Shown here in pieces: positions 1 to 10,962 of a stretch of 64,000 nucleotides of DNA. The translations under genes and the position numbers were made by a program. Origin of the DNA: Paraphaeosphaeria minitans (taxonomy: Eukaryota; Ascomycota; Dothideomycetes; Pleosporales; Didymosphaeriaceae). A model generated the notes under the pieces. That model did not search any database, was not told the origin of the DNA, and saw only the letters and a program-made list of their open reading frames with translations. Numbering within the stretch: the first letter of the stretch is position 1; each line of letters starts with the position of its first letter. The stretch is taken from the NCBI GenBank assembly GCA_015832175.1, contig WJXW01000003.1:2852001-2916000 (forward strand), given 5' to 3'.

Positions 1-840
1 TAATAAAAATAATATTAATATATACTTCTAAAGTTTAATAGCTAAATCTTGCTTTAATATTTAACATACACCTCTATTAGTTACGTAAGTAGGATATAAA
101 GACTGTAAGACGCAGTAAGGAAAGGTCTTGTATTATTAAAAAAGCTACGCTAGGGATAACAGGCTAATTACGCCAGAGAGTACAAGTTAAGTGCGCAGTT
201 TGGCACCTTAATATTAGCTTAGCTTATCTACATGAATATAGGAATTATAAAGGGTACGACTGTTCGTCGATAAAAGAGCTACACAAGCTGGGTTAAATAT
301 GTTGTGAGATAGTATGATTTCTATCTTCTAGAGGAAATTAGAGTAAAATAAGGACAGCCCCTTCGTACGAAAGGAGTTAGGTATAGTAACCTATAGTTTA
401 CTTATTGTTTATACGCTAAGATATTAAAAACGGTTAAGAATAAGAATAGGTTATTCTTAGTAAAGGGAGAACGGACATCTTCTTAATAAGAACAGTAATA
501 TAGATAAATTTTAAAGAATTTATTTCCTATGTTAAATTTAAAACATCTAACTAGGGAATACACTAAAAAAGATAACTCTAGTTACGATTAGTGATACTTA
601 ATACTTCAGTATTCATTTATAGTATAGGCATGGTAGGAAAGCTATATTAGTTAAGATAAGTGCTAAATGCAACTAGGCACGAAGCTTACCTTAGGATACT
701 CTTGGAAACGTAGTATAACATTACAATCCGCACGTATATTAGTTATAATATATTAGACTGTAATTATTCGATTCTATCGCCGTGGCGATAGTAACTAATT
801 ATAATAAATAATAGGCTTTGGCTGTAAGGGCTTTAATGTT
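1..840 (+). rRNA. rnl: Mitochondrial large-subunit rRNA, 3' end (partial, probable nuclear copy)
   Basis: The segment carries the conserved 3' half of a fungal mitochondrial LSU rRNA: the peptidyl-transferase stretch around 147-215 (GCTAGGGATAACAGGCTAAT, then TTTGGCACC), the sarcin-ricin-type region near 330-400 with CCTTCGTACGAAAGGA at about 360-375, and the terminal domain with GCACGAAGCTTACC near 677-690. The 5' part lies outside the window. The 3' end near 840 is an estimate. TG and CA dinucleotides are kept here, so the segment has escaped the RIP-like decay of everything downstream. It is followed by mitochondrial tRNAs in the same direction, an order usual in ascomycete mitochondria. 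Since the rest of the window is nuclear retrotransposon, it is best read as a recent nuclear mitochondrial insertion or an assembly join. Confidence 0.85.
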
Positions 841-944
841 CTTAGGTATAAAGTACTAATTTTTTGGAACTAGGATAGTAACTAGTTAATAATTACTGGG
901 TTTTACTAACTAAAAAATATACTTATTATTTAATATACATTTTA

Positions 945-1015
945 GCCTGATTTATATAATAGTAATGCACCCGTTTTGTAATTAGAAGATATAAGTGTAA
1001 ATCTCGTACTAGGCT
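945..1015 (+). tRNA. Degraded tRNA-Thr (anticodon TGT), mitochondrial type
   Basis: The ends GCCTGAT and ACTAGGC pair with one A-C mismatch. A seven-base loop TTTGTAA places TGT in the anticodon position, but the anticodon and T stems have several mismatches. A threonine tRNA right after rnl fits ascomycete mitochondrial gene order. It may be a pseudogene. Confidence 0.5.
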
Positions 1016-1036
1016 AGTTATAAATAGATAAAATGA

Positions 1037-1107
1037 AGCGGATTGATGTAAGAGTAACATACCTGGCTCATGCCCAGTAAATAGAGGTGCAAATCCTCTG
1101 TCCGCAT
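1037..1107 (+). tRNA. tRNA-Met (anticodon CAT), mitochondrial type
   Basis: The acceptor GCGGAT pairs with GTCCGC, with a mismatch at the outermost pair. The D-arm is ATGTAAGAGTAACAT, the anticodon loop is CTCATGC, and the T-arm AGAGG-TGCAAAT-CCTCT is perfect. It lies in the usual mitochondrial neighbourhood downstream of rnl and shows no RIP damage. Confidence 0.85.
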
Positions 1108-1121
1108 AGTTTCTACATGGA

Positions 1122-1194
1122 AAGGCTATAGCTTAATAGGTAAAGCAAGCTGCTCATAATAGCTCAGACGAGTGTTCGAATCATTCTGGCCTTA
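1122..1194 (+). tRNA. Second tRNA-Met (anticodon CAT), mitochondrial type
   Basis: The acceptor AAGGCTA pairs with TGGCCTT, the anticodon arm AGCTG-CTCATAA-TAGCT gives CAT, the T-arm GAGTG-TTCGAAT-CATTC folds, and the discriminator is A. Ascomycete mitochondria commonly carry several CAT tRNAs in a row after rnl; which is initiator and which elongator is not settled here. Confidence 0.85.
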
Positions 1195-1445
1195 CTAGGT
1201 AGACACAAGTAATAATATTTTTACATAATTTATTGATATGCCATCATACTAGTGCTCCTAGTCTGTATTCGTGTACAGTTGCTGCGCACCTTTAAAAGTC
1301 ACCTTTAATAAAAGTCCGTAGACGGGAGTACGGCGATAGTATGAATTGCTACTGCGTATTTATACGTAAAGCTACCAAGTCCTTATAAAGCAGAGGATGT
1401 ACTATTATAATGTATTTTTAAGCATTTTAGCTTATTTATTTTATA
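1195..1445. other. Unassigned stretch between tRNAs and retrotransposon
   Basis: I recognise no gene here. The stretch near 1310-1400 resembles mitochondrial spacer in base use, and an AT-rich run with eight or more T lies at about 1450. Somewhere in this interval the mitochondrial-type sequence gives way to the truncated end of retrotransposon C0. No direct repeat marks the join. Confidence 0.4.
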
Positions 1446-2866
1446 AATAAAGAATTTTTTTTTGCAAATAATTGTATGTAATTCATTGTAGCTTTTTGTA
1501 TAAAAGTTAATAAATCCTAACATACTATTAGGTGCTAAGGTAATTAACTAGTCTATTTTATAGGCTAGCTCTTGTGCTAGTAGTAATTCCTAGGTACGTT
1601 ATAGTTGTCTTTTTATCATTTCTAGCGTTTAATTATAGAAGTCGTTTATTCATTATTAATAGTTAGATAGGTTTTCTTTAGGTTACTATATATTCTTACT
1701 AGATAAATATCCTTCTTACTTAATAAGGTATTCTTTAGTGTCTGTATACGCGGCACGTACTTATAGAATTTATTCTACTTTAAATTTAGTTTCTTCCTTA
1801 GCTTAGTAATAGAAGGTGATTTTAATTGGCGTTTCTGGGTCTGCTATTTCTAATAAGGATATATAGAATACTAGGTGTATTTTCGCGTCAGCTGGTAGTT
1901 CCAATATGTAGTTTACTAGTGATATTTATTTAAAAATATAAAATAGTCTAACCTTAAGATAATCTAGTTTCTTATGTTTTCTCTTCTAAGTTTAAAGGTT
2001 CTTTATAAATAGATATACTTTATCCCCCTTCTTTAGGTAAGGTGCCATTTTTGTTTTTAGTTTTAGTATCAAATTAATTAATACTAAGCTTTTTTAAGGT
2101 TCTCTTAGAGTTACAAGTGTATTTTCTTTATATTTTCTACTATATCTATAGCTTCTTTTGCTTTAATTATCGTAGGAAATCGTTAATTAAAGAGATGTAA
2201 GTCTCTCCTGTAGTTTATATAGAACGGTGTATAATACTGCTAATACTTTGTTATTATAGGCTAACTATACTATAAGTAATAATAAAACCTAGTTATTCTT
2301 CTAACTGTTACAGTAGATGCGCAGGCACGTTTCTATAGTTTAGTTTATACGTTCTGTATATCTGTCTATTTATTAATAGTAAGCTGTTAATAGCTTTTAT
2401 TTTGTTCTAAGTAGGGCTATAAGCGTTATCTAGTAATTTAACATAAAGAGCTTATCTCTATCGCTAATAATTGTTTTTAGGATTCTGTAATATCTAATTA
2501 GTTAATCTAGAATAAGAAAAGCGAGTTCCTTTGCTGTTATTCTTTTAAGACATAGAATAAGTTTAATATACTTAGTTAGTTGGCAGACTATTACTTGTAT
2601 ACTATCGTATTTAATTCCTGTTATTAGGTCCTTAGAGTTTAGAATTCCTATAATAAAATCTATAGTAGTGTCTTTCTATAGTGCTATTAGTATTCTAATT
2701 GCTTATATCTCTCTATATTTAAAATGTGTACTATATTTATTTCTGTAGTATTTTATATATTTATAAATATAAGTTATTATAGCTGCTTTAATTCCCTTTA
2801 AGGTGTAATTCCTTTAGATAAATTCTATTATTTTCGTAATGCCTAGGTGTCTGTATATACGGTTAT
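1446..2866 (-). pseudogene. C0 pol, integrase and chromodomain part
   Basis: Read on the minus strand with TAG/TAA taken as lost Gln/Trp codons, this matches the integrase of the sister elements: the zinc-binding region begins at the right edge near 2850, the catalytic core occupies about 2200-2750, and a chromodomain-like segment with LIK followed by a stop at a Trp position and EGYLSS lies near 1690-1790. Some 80 further codons follow down to about 1446 before homology is lost. Dozens of in-frame stops make it non-functional. The reading frame resumes at 6033 beyond the inserted gag-only element. Confidence 0.75.
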
Positions 2867-3178
2867 TGTCCGTACAGTTTATCGTACAAATAGCACTAAG
2901 TGAAATAGGGGCCTGCCTACCTATAGGGACCCGCACAAGGACCCACTACTTAGGTCAGCGCTAAAAGGCAGAGACTTTATAAGGCCCTACCTACCTATAA
3001 GGACCTGCACAAGGACTCCCTGCTTAGGTCAGCGCTAAGAGGCAGAGACTTTATAAAGCCCTTAGTGCCCCTTTGTACAATAGACTAGACGTAATTAATT
3101 AAACCTACTTCTTATCCTTTACATAATAGTATACTATTAACCCTTAAATGCTTAATTACAGATTAAGCTAAACTAACA
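2867..3178 (+). repeat. 5' LTR of gag-only copy 1
   Basis: It is 312 bp and matches 5716-6027. It begins TGTCCGTACAG and ends AACTAACA. It contains two imperfect tandem units of about 73 bp, each with the block TTAGGTCAGCGCTAA, at about 2910-2983 and 2984-3057. Confidence 0.88.
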
Positions 3179-3267
3179 CTAATTAGTGGTTAATTCTAAT
3201 TAACTACAAACTAGTAAAGTCTAAAGACAGAGCGCCCTATAAGCTAGATGCGTAGGCTCTGTATTGT

Positions 3268-3497
3268 TACCTTTACTAGAGATTAAATTTCAGATTATAT
3301 AATAAGTAGAAATAAAGCGTATATATCTATAAAGAGTCGTATAATCTAGTCTAAGCTATTCTACAGAAAAGAAAGGAGATAATACCTTTACTAGAGATTA
3401 AATTTTAGATTATACAATAAGTAGAAATAAAGTACACACATCTATAAAGAGTCGCATAATCTAGTCTAAGCTATTCTATAGAAAAGAAAGGAGATAG
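3268..3497 (+). repeat. Two 115-bp tandem units in the leader of gag-only copy 1
   Basis: Units 3268-3382 and 3383-3497 both start TACCTTTACTAGAGATTAAA and differ by a few transitions. The inverted sister copy E has a single unit near 10270-10390, so the duplication is specific to this copy or its lineage. Confidence 0.8.
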
Positions 3498-3521
3498 TGA
3501 GCACATTTATAATCCTAAAAA

Positions 3522-3618
3522 ACACGTCGCATAATTAAACCAGTAATAACTAAACACAAACACGTCGCACAATTAAACTAGCAATAACCAAACGCAGACA
3601 CGTTGCACGACTAAAAAA
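3522..3618 (+). repeat. 38-bp tandem repeat upstream of gag frame
   Basis: There are two full units (3522-3559, 3560-3597) and one partial unit, each starting ACACGTYGCA. A related set is visible in E near 10160-10260. It lies just before the gag frame. Confidence 0.7.
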
Positions 3619-5690
3619 GATAATAATAATATAGCCTTAAGACTAGGAGACTTCCTAAAGGAACTATAACCTAAAGACGTCGCGCAACAATTAATACTGC
3701 CTCCTTAGTAGAAAGATAAAGCTAAAGTAATATAGCTTTAATAAGTAGAGGAAGTAATAAACATTAAGGCTATTACTTTAAGAGGAGAGATTACACAAAA
3801 GTACTAGGTAGATAGAGTAGATCTACACAGCTACCTACCCCCTTCTCTAAAACAGCTAAACACTTATATAGTATACATAATCGCGTAATATCGCGTAAGC
3901 AGCCTTAAAAGTAAAGAGGTAATCTCTTCTTTTACTAAAGATTTTAATAACTAGAAGAAGAGAACCTTTAATAAGATTAGTTATATAGTAAGAAGAGAGC
4001 TTATTACTTTTTTTATAAAGAAAGGCTTTATTACTACTAATTTTATAACAAAAGACACCTATATAAAGAAACTCTTTAAACTGTCATAGCTTAACCATAA
4101 GCTATAGACCCTTTATACAATAACGCTATAACTATAACCTAAACTACTTCGCATAATCCTAATAATGTAACCTATACTATCTATAGGCAATGTATATATA
4201 TATAGAGCACAGCTAGGGCCTATCCCTATATATGCGAGGACAGAGACACTATATATAGAGCTACACTAGTAGTAGTAGCCTAAAACCTAGACTACTTTTA
4301 CCTAATAAACTATATTATATAAAGAGGCTAGACACTCCTAGTCTCCTTAATAACTAGGAGATTATGCTTATATCTAGCTAGATAAGATTATTCTCTTTTA
4401 GAAGGCTTAGAGTAAAGAGAATAACTACACTAGTAGGCTATATATTATTCTAGTAGATAAGGTAAAAGTCTTTAGAGAACTATATTATAGGCTAGGCATA
4501 CTATAGGACTAGTATATAAACATCTTCCTAGGAATCCTTTCTAATCGTGCGAGTACCTACTACCTACACAATATTAGACTAGGACTTCTATAGGATGAAT
4601 TATATAACAGACTAAATAGGCACTTTAACACTAGTGTTAATTACAATTAGTACTAAATAGACTAGACTACTCTTACTTTTAAATACTATAAAAGGGATAA
4701 TCTAGCTACTATATTGCATAAGGCCCTAGAAGCAATAATTAATAAGCTTACGTTAGCCTAAAGGGCTTTTAGATAAGGCTTTAGTAGTAAACTATAACTA
4801 CACACTACTATTATATAAGTATACTGTGGCTATCCTAACCTTAAATAAGCTATGTTTAACCCTAAAAACATAGTAGAAGGCTTACTTAGTAACTTTTGTA
4901 CATTACTCTAAGTTACTAAAAATAGGAAGAAGTTATAGTTCTTCTAAAATAGTAAAGAAGTGTACTACACTAATTAATAATATAATAATCCTAATTATAT
5001 AAGAGGATCTAGCCCCTTTAGAGGTAGATTAACCTTTAGACTAAAAGGAAAAGGTAACTTTAGAAGTTTAAGCTCTTATATAAAGTAGAAATGCTTTATG
5101 TGCTATAAAGAAGGATGCTAGTCTACTAACTATCTACTAAAGGATACCTAGTAAGCTAGAAAGTAATATATATTATTATACGCTAACTTCTACAAATATA
5201 AACCCTCTGCTATAGATGTATAAGTATATATCCTTAACTTTAAAGGAGAGCTAGAGGAAGAAGACTATTATATAAAAAAAAAGAAAGATAAATAAGACTA
5301 ATAGAGTAATAAAGAAGAAGCATAGAAAGCTACCTTATACTTTACTTCTACTATATACCTTTATTACATAACTAGGAGCGATCCTTCTATACCTACTTAC
5401 TAAGACCTAGCGCTAAGCATTGTATTACTTAACACTCCACTTTCTATTTACGTATAGGATATATGCCTAGAAAGAGCCTTATTATGTAATGCGACTCTAC
5501 TACTGTGCGAAGGGGTAGGGTAAGAACTAAGTAGGTTAGCTGTTACTACTTATTTACATAAGAGTAGGTGTAAATAGGACCTCTACTATATAGCGACACT
5601 ACACCTACCTTACAACCTATTCTAATTAGGGAAGGCTAACTGTATAGATAGAGAAGAATAGGAAAGGAAAAGTATATAATAGATATAAGC
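3601..5690 (+). pseudogene. Decayed gag of gag-only copy 1
   Basis: One plus-strand frame runs from about 3601 to 5690 (roughly 690 codons) broken only by TAA/TAG. It has an acidic and helical N-terminal half and a middle part typical of retrotransposon Gag. A zinc knuckle near 5087-5130 reads KCFMCYKEGC followed by STNY, where the last ligand position is now Tyr instead of the expected His. A Glu/Lys-rich stretch follows at about 5230-5320, then a C-terminal segment with scattered cysteines. No RT motif was found on either strand. The start codon is not identifiable. The family assignment rests on the knuckle and on the LTR context. Confidence 0.65.
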
Positions 5691-5715
5691 TATCGCATAA
5701 AAGAAAAGTTACTAG

Positions 5716-6027
5716 TGTCTATATAGTTTATTATACAAATAGCACTAAGTGAAATAGGGGCCTGCCTACTTATAAGGACCTACATAAGGACCCACTACTT
5801 AGGTTAGCGCTAAAAGGCAGAGACTTTATAAGGCCCTGCCTACCTATAAGGACCTACACAAGGACTCCCTGCTTAGGTCAGCGCTAAGAGGCAGAGACTT
5901 TATAAAGCCCTTAGTGCCCCTTTGTACGATAGACCAGATGTAATTAATTAAACCTACTTCTTACCCTTTGCGCGATAGTATACTATTAACCCTTAAATAC
6001 TTAATTGCAGATTAAGCCAAACCAACA
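5716..6027 (+). repeat. 3' LTR of gag-only copy 1
   Basis: It is 312 bp, homologous to 2867-3178 with mostly C/T and G/A differences, and contains the same two tandem ~73-bp units. The duplication GTTAT follows at 6028-6032. Confidence 0.88.
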
Positions 6028-6032
6028 GTTAT

Positions 6033-7752
6033 TATGGTATTATTAGATAATTTTAGTCTATACATGTTCTAGAACTTCTTAGTTAATTACTAAAAGTTAT
6101 ATTAGTTCTACTATTAGTTCTAGAAATCTATCTTTAGCTTTGCGAAAAATTGTAGAGAAGGTTTTTGCTTTTCCTCCTACTAGATTACTTTGTTAGCTAA
6201 GAGTGTCTACTCTACTATTTTCTTTCCTAGCTATATAGATAATTTTAAACTTATACTACCTAGTAGTTTATAACTATCTTTGTTGTTATAGTGTAAGTTC
6301 TTTTATTATCGTCAACCTTAAAAGGTTCTTATAATTTATATAAATTTTTAGCGTTAAGTAACTAAGCGTGTAGATCCTTTAGTACTTTAAGGCTTTAACA
6401 ATAGCGTGGAGTTTTTTTTTATATACGTTATATTATATTTTAGCGTTGTTAAATTTACATAAGTAGTAGGTAATTAGGTACTATCTACTATTACGTTTTT
6501 ATTTAGTGTAGGCGTGTAGTGTAAGATCGCTAGTGTCTATGTTAAAGCGTAGTAGTTTATTAGTTCTAAAAAAAACAAAGATAGGTTCTATAATATATAC
6601 TATCTTAAGTAGTTAGAATAATATTCTACACTTATTTATTTATTTAAAGGGTACATCCTTTCTTATAAGGTTTATTAAAAGTGTTGTAACCTTTACGTAG
6701 TCTCAAATAAACTGTTAGTTAAATCTATAGAATTCTAAGAATCTTTAGATATTCTTAGCTATCTTTAATATTAGCTAGTTCTTAATATATTTAATTTTAT
6801 TTAGCGCTATCTTAATTCCTTCTATAGTAATAATATGTCCTAGGAATTTAAGTTATTTAACGTTAAACTTATATTTCTTAAGTTTAATGCGAAGGTGTGC
6901 TATATCTAGGGCTTCTAGCACTATTTATATATACTTTATATAGTTAGACTTATTTTTAGAAAGGACAAGAATATTATCTATATATAGAATAATAAATATG
7001 TCTAGGTATTTGTGAAGTACGTTATTAATAAGTATTGTAAAAGCTACTAGTGCGTGTATATGTCTAAAAGGCATAACACTATATTTAAATAGTCTATAGG
7101 GAAATTAAAACGCTGTTTTCTATTCTTTACTTTTCTTAATTTGTATAAGGTAGTAACTGTCTCTTAGATCTATTATTATAAATAGCTTAGCTTAAGATAG
7201 TTAATCTTGTAACTCTATAATATTTAGTAGTAGATATTAATTCTTTATTATTATATTGTTAAGTTATTAGTAGTTAACGTATAGTCTATTTAATCTATCC
7301 TTTTTCTTAATAGAAATAAAAAGACTTACTACTAGTGACTTTATTAGTTATATATATCCTTTTTCAAGATTTGTCTTAATAAAATCAAGTTTTTTAAAGA
7401 GTTCTTCTCCTATCTTATTATATAGTAGTCTAAAGGGCACCGTTTTCCCTTCTTCTAGGTCTATTATAAGATTCTAGGATTAATATTCTAGTAAGTTTGC
7501 TTTTCCTTTCTTTTTTATAAATATATATATCTATATCCTGTACTCTTTTAGTAAGGTAAAAGGTATACTATTATCCCCCTTCTTACACTTCTTAACCTAG
7601 TAGTTTCTACTAGGATCTGCTAAGGTATGCTTCCATTTTTTAACTATCTATTATAGTATTATATTGTTAATAACTCCTTTATCTACTATTATTTTTAGTT
7701 AATACGTAGGCTTTACTTATAATATATAATTATAGCGTTTAAACAATATTCT
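6033..7752 (-). pseudogene. C0 pol, reverse transcriptase and RNase H part
   Basis: On the minus strand this encodes, right to left, the protease-RT linker, the reverse transcriptase, RNase H and the start of the integrase zinc-binding region. The polymerase active site near 6965-7000 reads YIDNIL instead of YIDDIL, a loss of one catalytic aspartate. It continues to the right at 17465 (past E) and to the left at 2866 (past gag-only copy 1). Confidence 0.75.
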
Positions 7753-8064
7753 TATTAGTTTGGCTTAATCTCAAATTAAGTATTTAAGGGTTAATAGTAT
7801 ACTATTATACAAAGGGTAAAAAGTAGGTTTAATTAATTACGTCTTATCTATCGTACAAAGGGGCACTAAGGGCTTTATAAAGTCTTTGCCTCTTAGCGCT
7901 AACCTAAGCAGTGGGTTCTTATACAGGTCCTAATAGGTAGGCAGGGCCTTATAAAGTCTCTGCCTCTTAGCGCTAACCTAAGCAGTATGTCCTTATACGG
8001 GTCCCTATAGGTAGGTAGGCCCCTATTTTACTTAGTGCTATTTGTACAATAAACTGTATAGACA
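7753..8064 (-). repeat. 3' LTR of E (minus orientation)
   Basis: It is 312 bp, the reverse complement of the LTR at 2867-3178, beginning TATTAG (decayed TGTTAG) and ending ATAGACA. It carries the same double ~73-bp unit. Confidence 0.85.
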
Positions 8065-8089
8065 CTAGTAACTTTTCTTTTATATAATA

Positions 8090-10160
8090 ACTTATATCTA
8101 TTATACACTTCCCTTTCCTATCCTTCTCTATCTATATAGTTAGTCTTCCCCTATTAGAATAGGTTGTAAGCTAGGTGCAGTATTACTATACAGTAGAGGT
8201 CCTGTTTACACTTACTCTTATATAAATAGGCAGTAATAGCTAACCTACTTAGTTTTTACCCTACCCCTTTACATAGTAGTAGAGCTATATTATATAATAA
8301 CACTCTTTCTAGGCATATGCCTTATGCGCAAATAAAAGATAAGGTGTTTAGTAATATAATATTTAGCGCTAGGTCTTAGTAAGTAGGTATAGAAGGATGT
8401 CTCTTAGTCGTATAATAAAGGTATATAGTAGAAGTAAAGTATAAAGTAGCCTTCTATACTTCTTCTTTATTACTCTATTAGTCTTATTTATCTTCCTCCT
8501 CTTTTGTGTAATAGTCTTTATCCTCTAGCTCTCTTTTAAAGTTAAGAATGTATACTTATATATCTATAGTAGAGGGTTTATGTTTATAGAAGTTAGTGTA
8601 CAATAATATATATTACCTTCTAGCTCGCTAGGTATCCCTTAGTAGATAGTTAGTAGACTAGCATTTTTCTTATAGTATATAAAGCATTTCTATTTTATAT
8701 AAGAGCTTAAACTTCTAAAGTTACTCCTTCCTTTTAGTCTAAAAGTTATTCTGCCTCTAGAGGGGCTAGATCCTCTTATACAATTATAATTATTATATTA
8801 TTAATTAGTATAGTATACCTCTTTACTCTCTTAGAGGAACTATAACTTTTTTCTATTTTTAGTAACTTAGAGTAATACACAAAGGTCGCTAAGTAAGCCT
8901 TCTACTATGTTTTTAGGGTTAAATATGGCTTAATTAAGATTAGAATAGCTATAGTATACTTATATAATAGTAGTGTGTAGTTATAGTTTACTACTAAAGC
9001 ATTATCTAAGAGCCCTTTTGGCTAAAGTAAGCTTATTAATTATTACTTCTAGGGCCTTATATAATATAGTAGCTAGATTATCCCTTTTATAGTATATAAA
9101 GGTAAGAGTGGTCTAGTCTATCTAGTACTAATTATAATTAACACTAGTGTTAAAGTGCCTATTTAGTCTATTGTACAATTTATCTTATTAAAGTCCTAGT
9201 TTAATATTATATAGATAGTAGGTGCTTGTACAATTAGAAAGGATTCCTAAAAAGATGTTTACATACTAGTCCTATAATATACCTAGCCTATAGTATAGTT
9301 CTCTAAAGATTCTTACCTTATCTACTAGAATATTATATAGTCTACTAGTGTAGTTATTCTCTTTACTCTATACCTTCTAAAAGAGAATAATCTTATCTAG
9401 CTAGATAGAAGCATAATCTCCTAGTTATTAAGGAGACTAGGAGTGTCTAGCCTCTTCGTATAATATAGTTTATTAGGTAAAAGTAGTCTAGATTTTAGGC
9501 TCCTACCACTAGCATAGCTCTATATATAGTGTCTCTATTTTTACACGTATAGGGATAGGCCCTAGCTGTGCTCTATGTGTATATATACTATCTATAGATA
9601 GTGTAGGTTATATTATTAAGATTATGCAAAGTAGTTTAGGTTACAGTTACAGCGTTATTATATAAAGAGTCTATAGCTTATAGTTAAGCTATAATAGTTT
9701 AAAGAGTTTCTTTACATAAGTTTCCTTTATTATAGTATTAGTAGTAATAAAGCCTTCCTTTATAAAAAAAGTAATAAGCTCTCTTCTTACTACACAACTA
9801 ATCTTATTAAAGGTTCTCTCCTTTTAGTTGTTAAAATCTTTAGTAAAAGAAAACATTACCTCTTTACCTTTAAGGCTACTTGTGCGATATTGCGCGATTA
9901 TATATATTATATAAGTATTTAGCTATTTTAGAGAAGGGGGTAGATGGCTGTGTAGATCTACTCTATCTACCTAGTACTTTTGTGCAATCTTTCCTCTTAA
10001 AGTAATAGCTTTAATATTTATTACTTCCTCTACTTATTAAAGCCATATTACTTTGTCTTCTTACTAAGGAGGTAGTATTAATTATTGCGTAATGTCCTTA
10101 GGTTATAGTTTATCTAGAAAGTCTCCTAGTTTTAAGGCCATATTATTATTGTCTTTCTTA
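8090..10160 (-). pseudogene. Decayed gag of E
   Basis: This is the reverse-strand counterpart of the frame at 3601-5690, with the zinc knuckle around 8660-8710. Stops fall at many of the same Gln/Trp positions and again no pol is present, which supports a gag-only design and not a chance deletion in one copy. Confidence 0.6.
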
Positions 10161-10478
10161 GTTATGCGACGTGTCTACGTTTAGTTATTACTAGTTTAAT
10201 TTTATAACGTGTTTACGTTTAGTTATTAGTACTTTAATCATGCAACGTGTTTTTTAGGATTATAAGGGGGTTTACTATCTCCTTTCTTTTCTATAGAATA
10301 GCTTAGACTAGATTATACAACTCTTTAGAAATATGTACGCTTTGTTTCTGCTTATTATATAACCTAAAATTTAACCTCTTGTAAAGGTAATAGTACAAAG
10401 CCTACGCATCTAGCTTATAGGGCGCTTTATCTTTAGACCTTGCTAGTTTACAGTTAATTAGAATTACCTACTAATTAG

Positions 10479-10530
10479 TATTAGTTTAGCTTAATCTGCA
10501 ATTAAGCATTAAAGGGTTAATAGTATACTT
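10479..10530 (-). repeat. 5' LTR of E, first piece
   Basis: These are the first 52 bp of the right-hand LTR of E, cut by the insertion of D. The last five bases TACTT (10526-10530) are the target duplication repeated at 17195-17199. Confidence 0.85.
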
Positions 10531-10960
10531 TGTTAGAATCTAAAATCCACATAATAGCGGGAAGCCAGTTTTATACCTAGCGGGCGCGTAGCAAGGATTA
10601 AGCAGGGACTTAATGCCAGCTACGCCTTAAACAAAGGAGTTACGTGACTACTCTCTACAGAGCGCTTAATTGCTCTGTGCAAAGTATAACACACATAACC
10701 ACTCTATATAGAGCGCTCTCCACAAAGCGCTCCCTATAGAGCGGACTTTGCTTAGTATATAGGAACGCAAGAATAGACTCTCTATACTTGTGTTTAATCT
10801 GTTTATTAATCTATTGTTTAGATTCTAGTAGACTAAATTGTTAACTTGTTACACTTTATAAGATACTATTATATTAATAAGACCTTCTACCTTCTATAAG
10901 TACTCCTACCTAAGAACTAACTTTAACCCTTTAGGACTAGCTACCCTCTTAGATTTAACA
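10531..10960 (+). repeat. 5' LTR of D
   Basis: It is 430 bp, starting TGTTAGAATC and ending GATTTAACA. The U3 half (to about 10745) contains repeated CTCTATAGAGCGC-like palindromes at about 10650-10735. The 3' half is shared with the LTRs of A, B, C, H, I and K. Confidence 0.9.
10752..10762 (+). promoter_or_regulatory. Possible TATA box of D LTR
   Basis: TTAGTATATAG marks the start of the LTR segment that is conserved between all subfamilies, just after the variable U3. Its position fits a core promoter, but no transcript start is known. Confidence 0.3.
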
Positions 10961-10962
10961 TT

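Larger units (their letters stand above)
2867..6027 (+). mobile_element. Gag-only LTR retrotransposon, copy 1
   Basis: The element is 3161 bp with 312-bp LTRs at both ends, each starting TGTC and ending ACA. It is flanked by the duplication GTTAT at 2862-2866 and 6028-6032. It interrupts the integrase region of C0. The 2.5-kb interior holds a repeat-rich leader and one long decayed frame with a zinc knuckle. I find no protease, reverse transcriptase or integrase, so it probably depended on another element for movement. A second copy in opposite orientation is E at 7753-17459. Confidence 0.88.

Noticed and set aside
1..1194. The whole window as mitochondrial genome
   Set aside because: Chromodomain Ty3/gypsy elements, target duplications and RIP-type decay from 1446 onward are nuclear features.
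1195..1445. Further mitochondrial tRNA near 1310-1400
   Set aside because: No cloverleaf with a convincing acceptor and anticodon arm could be built.
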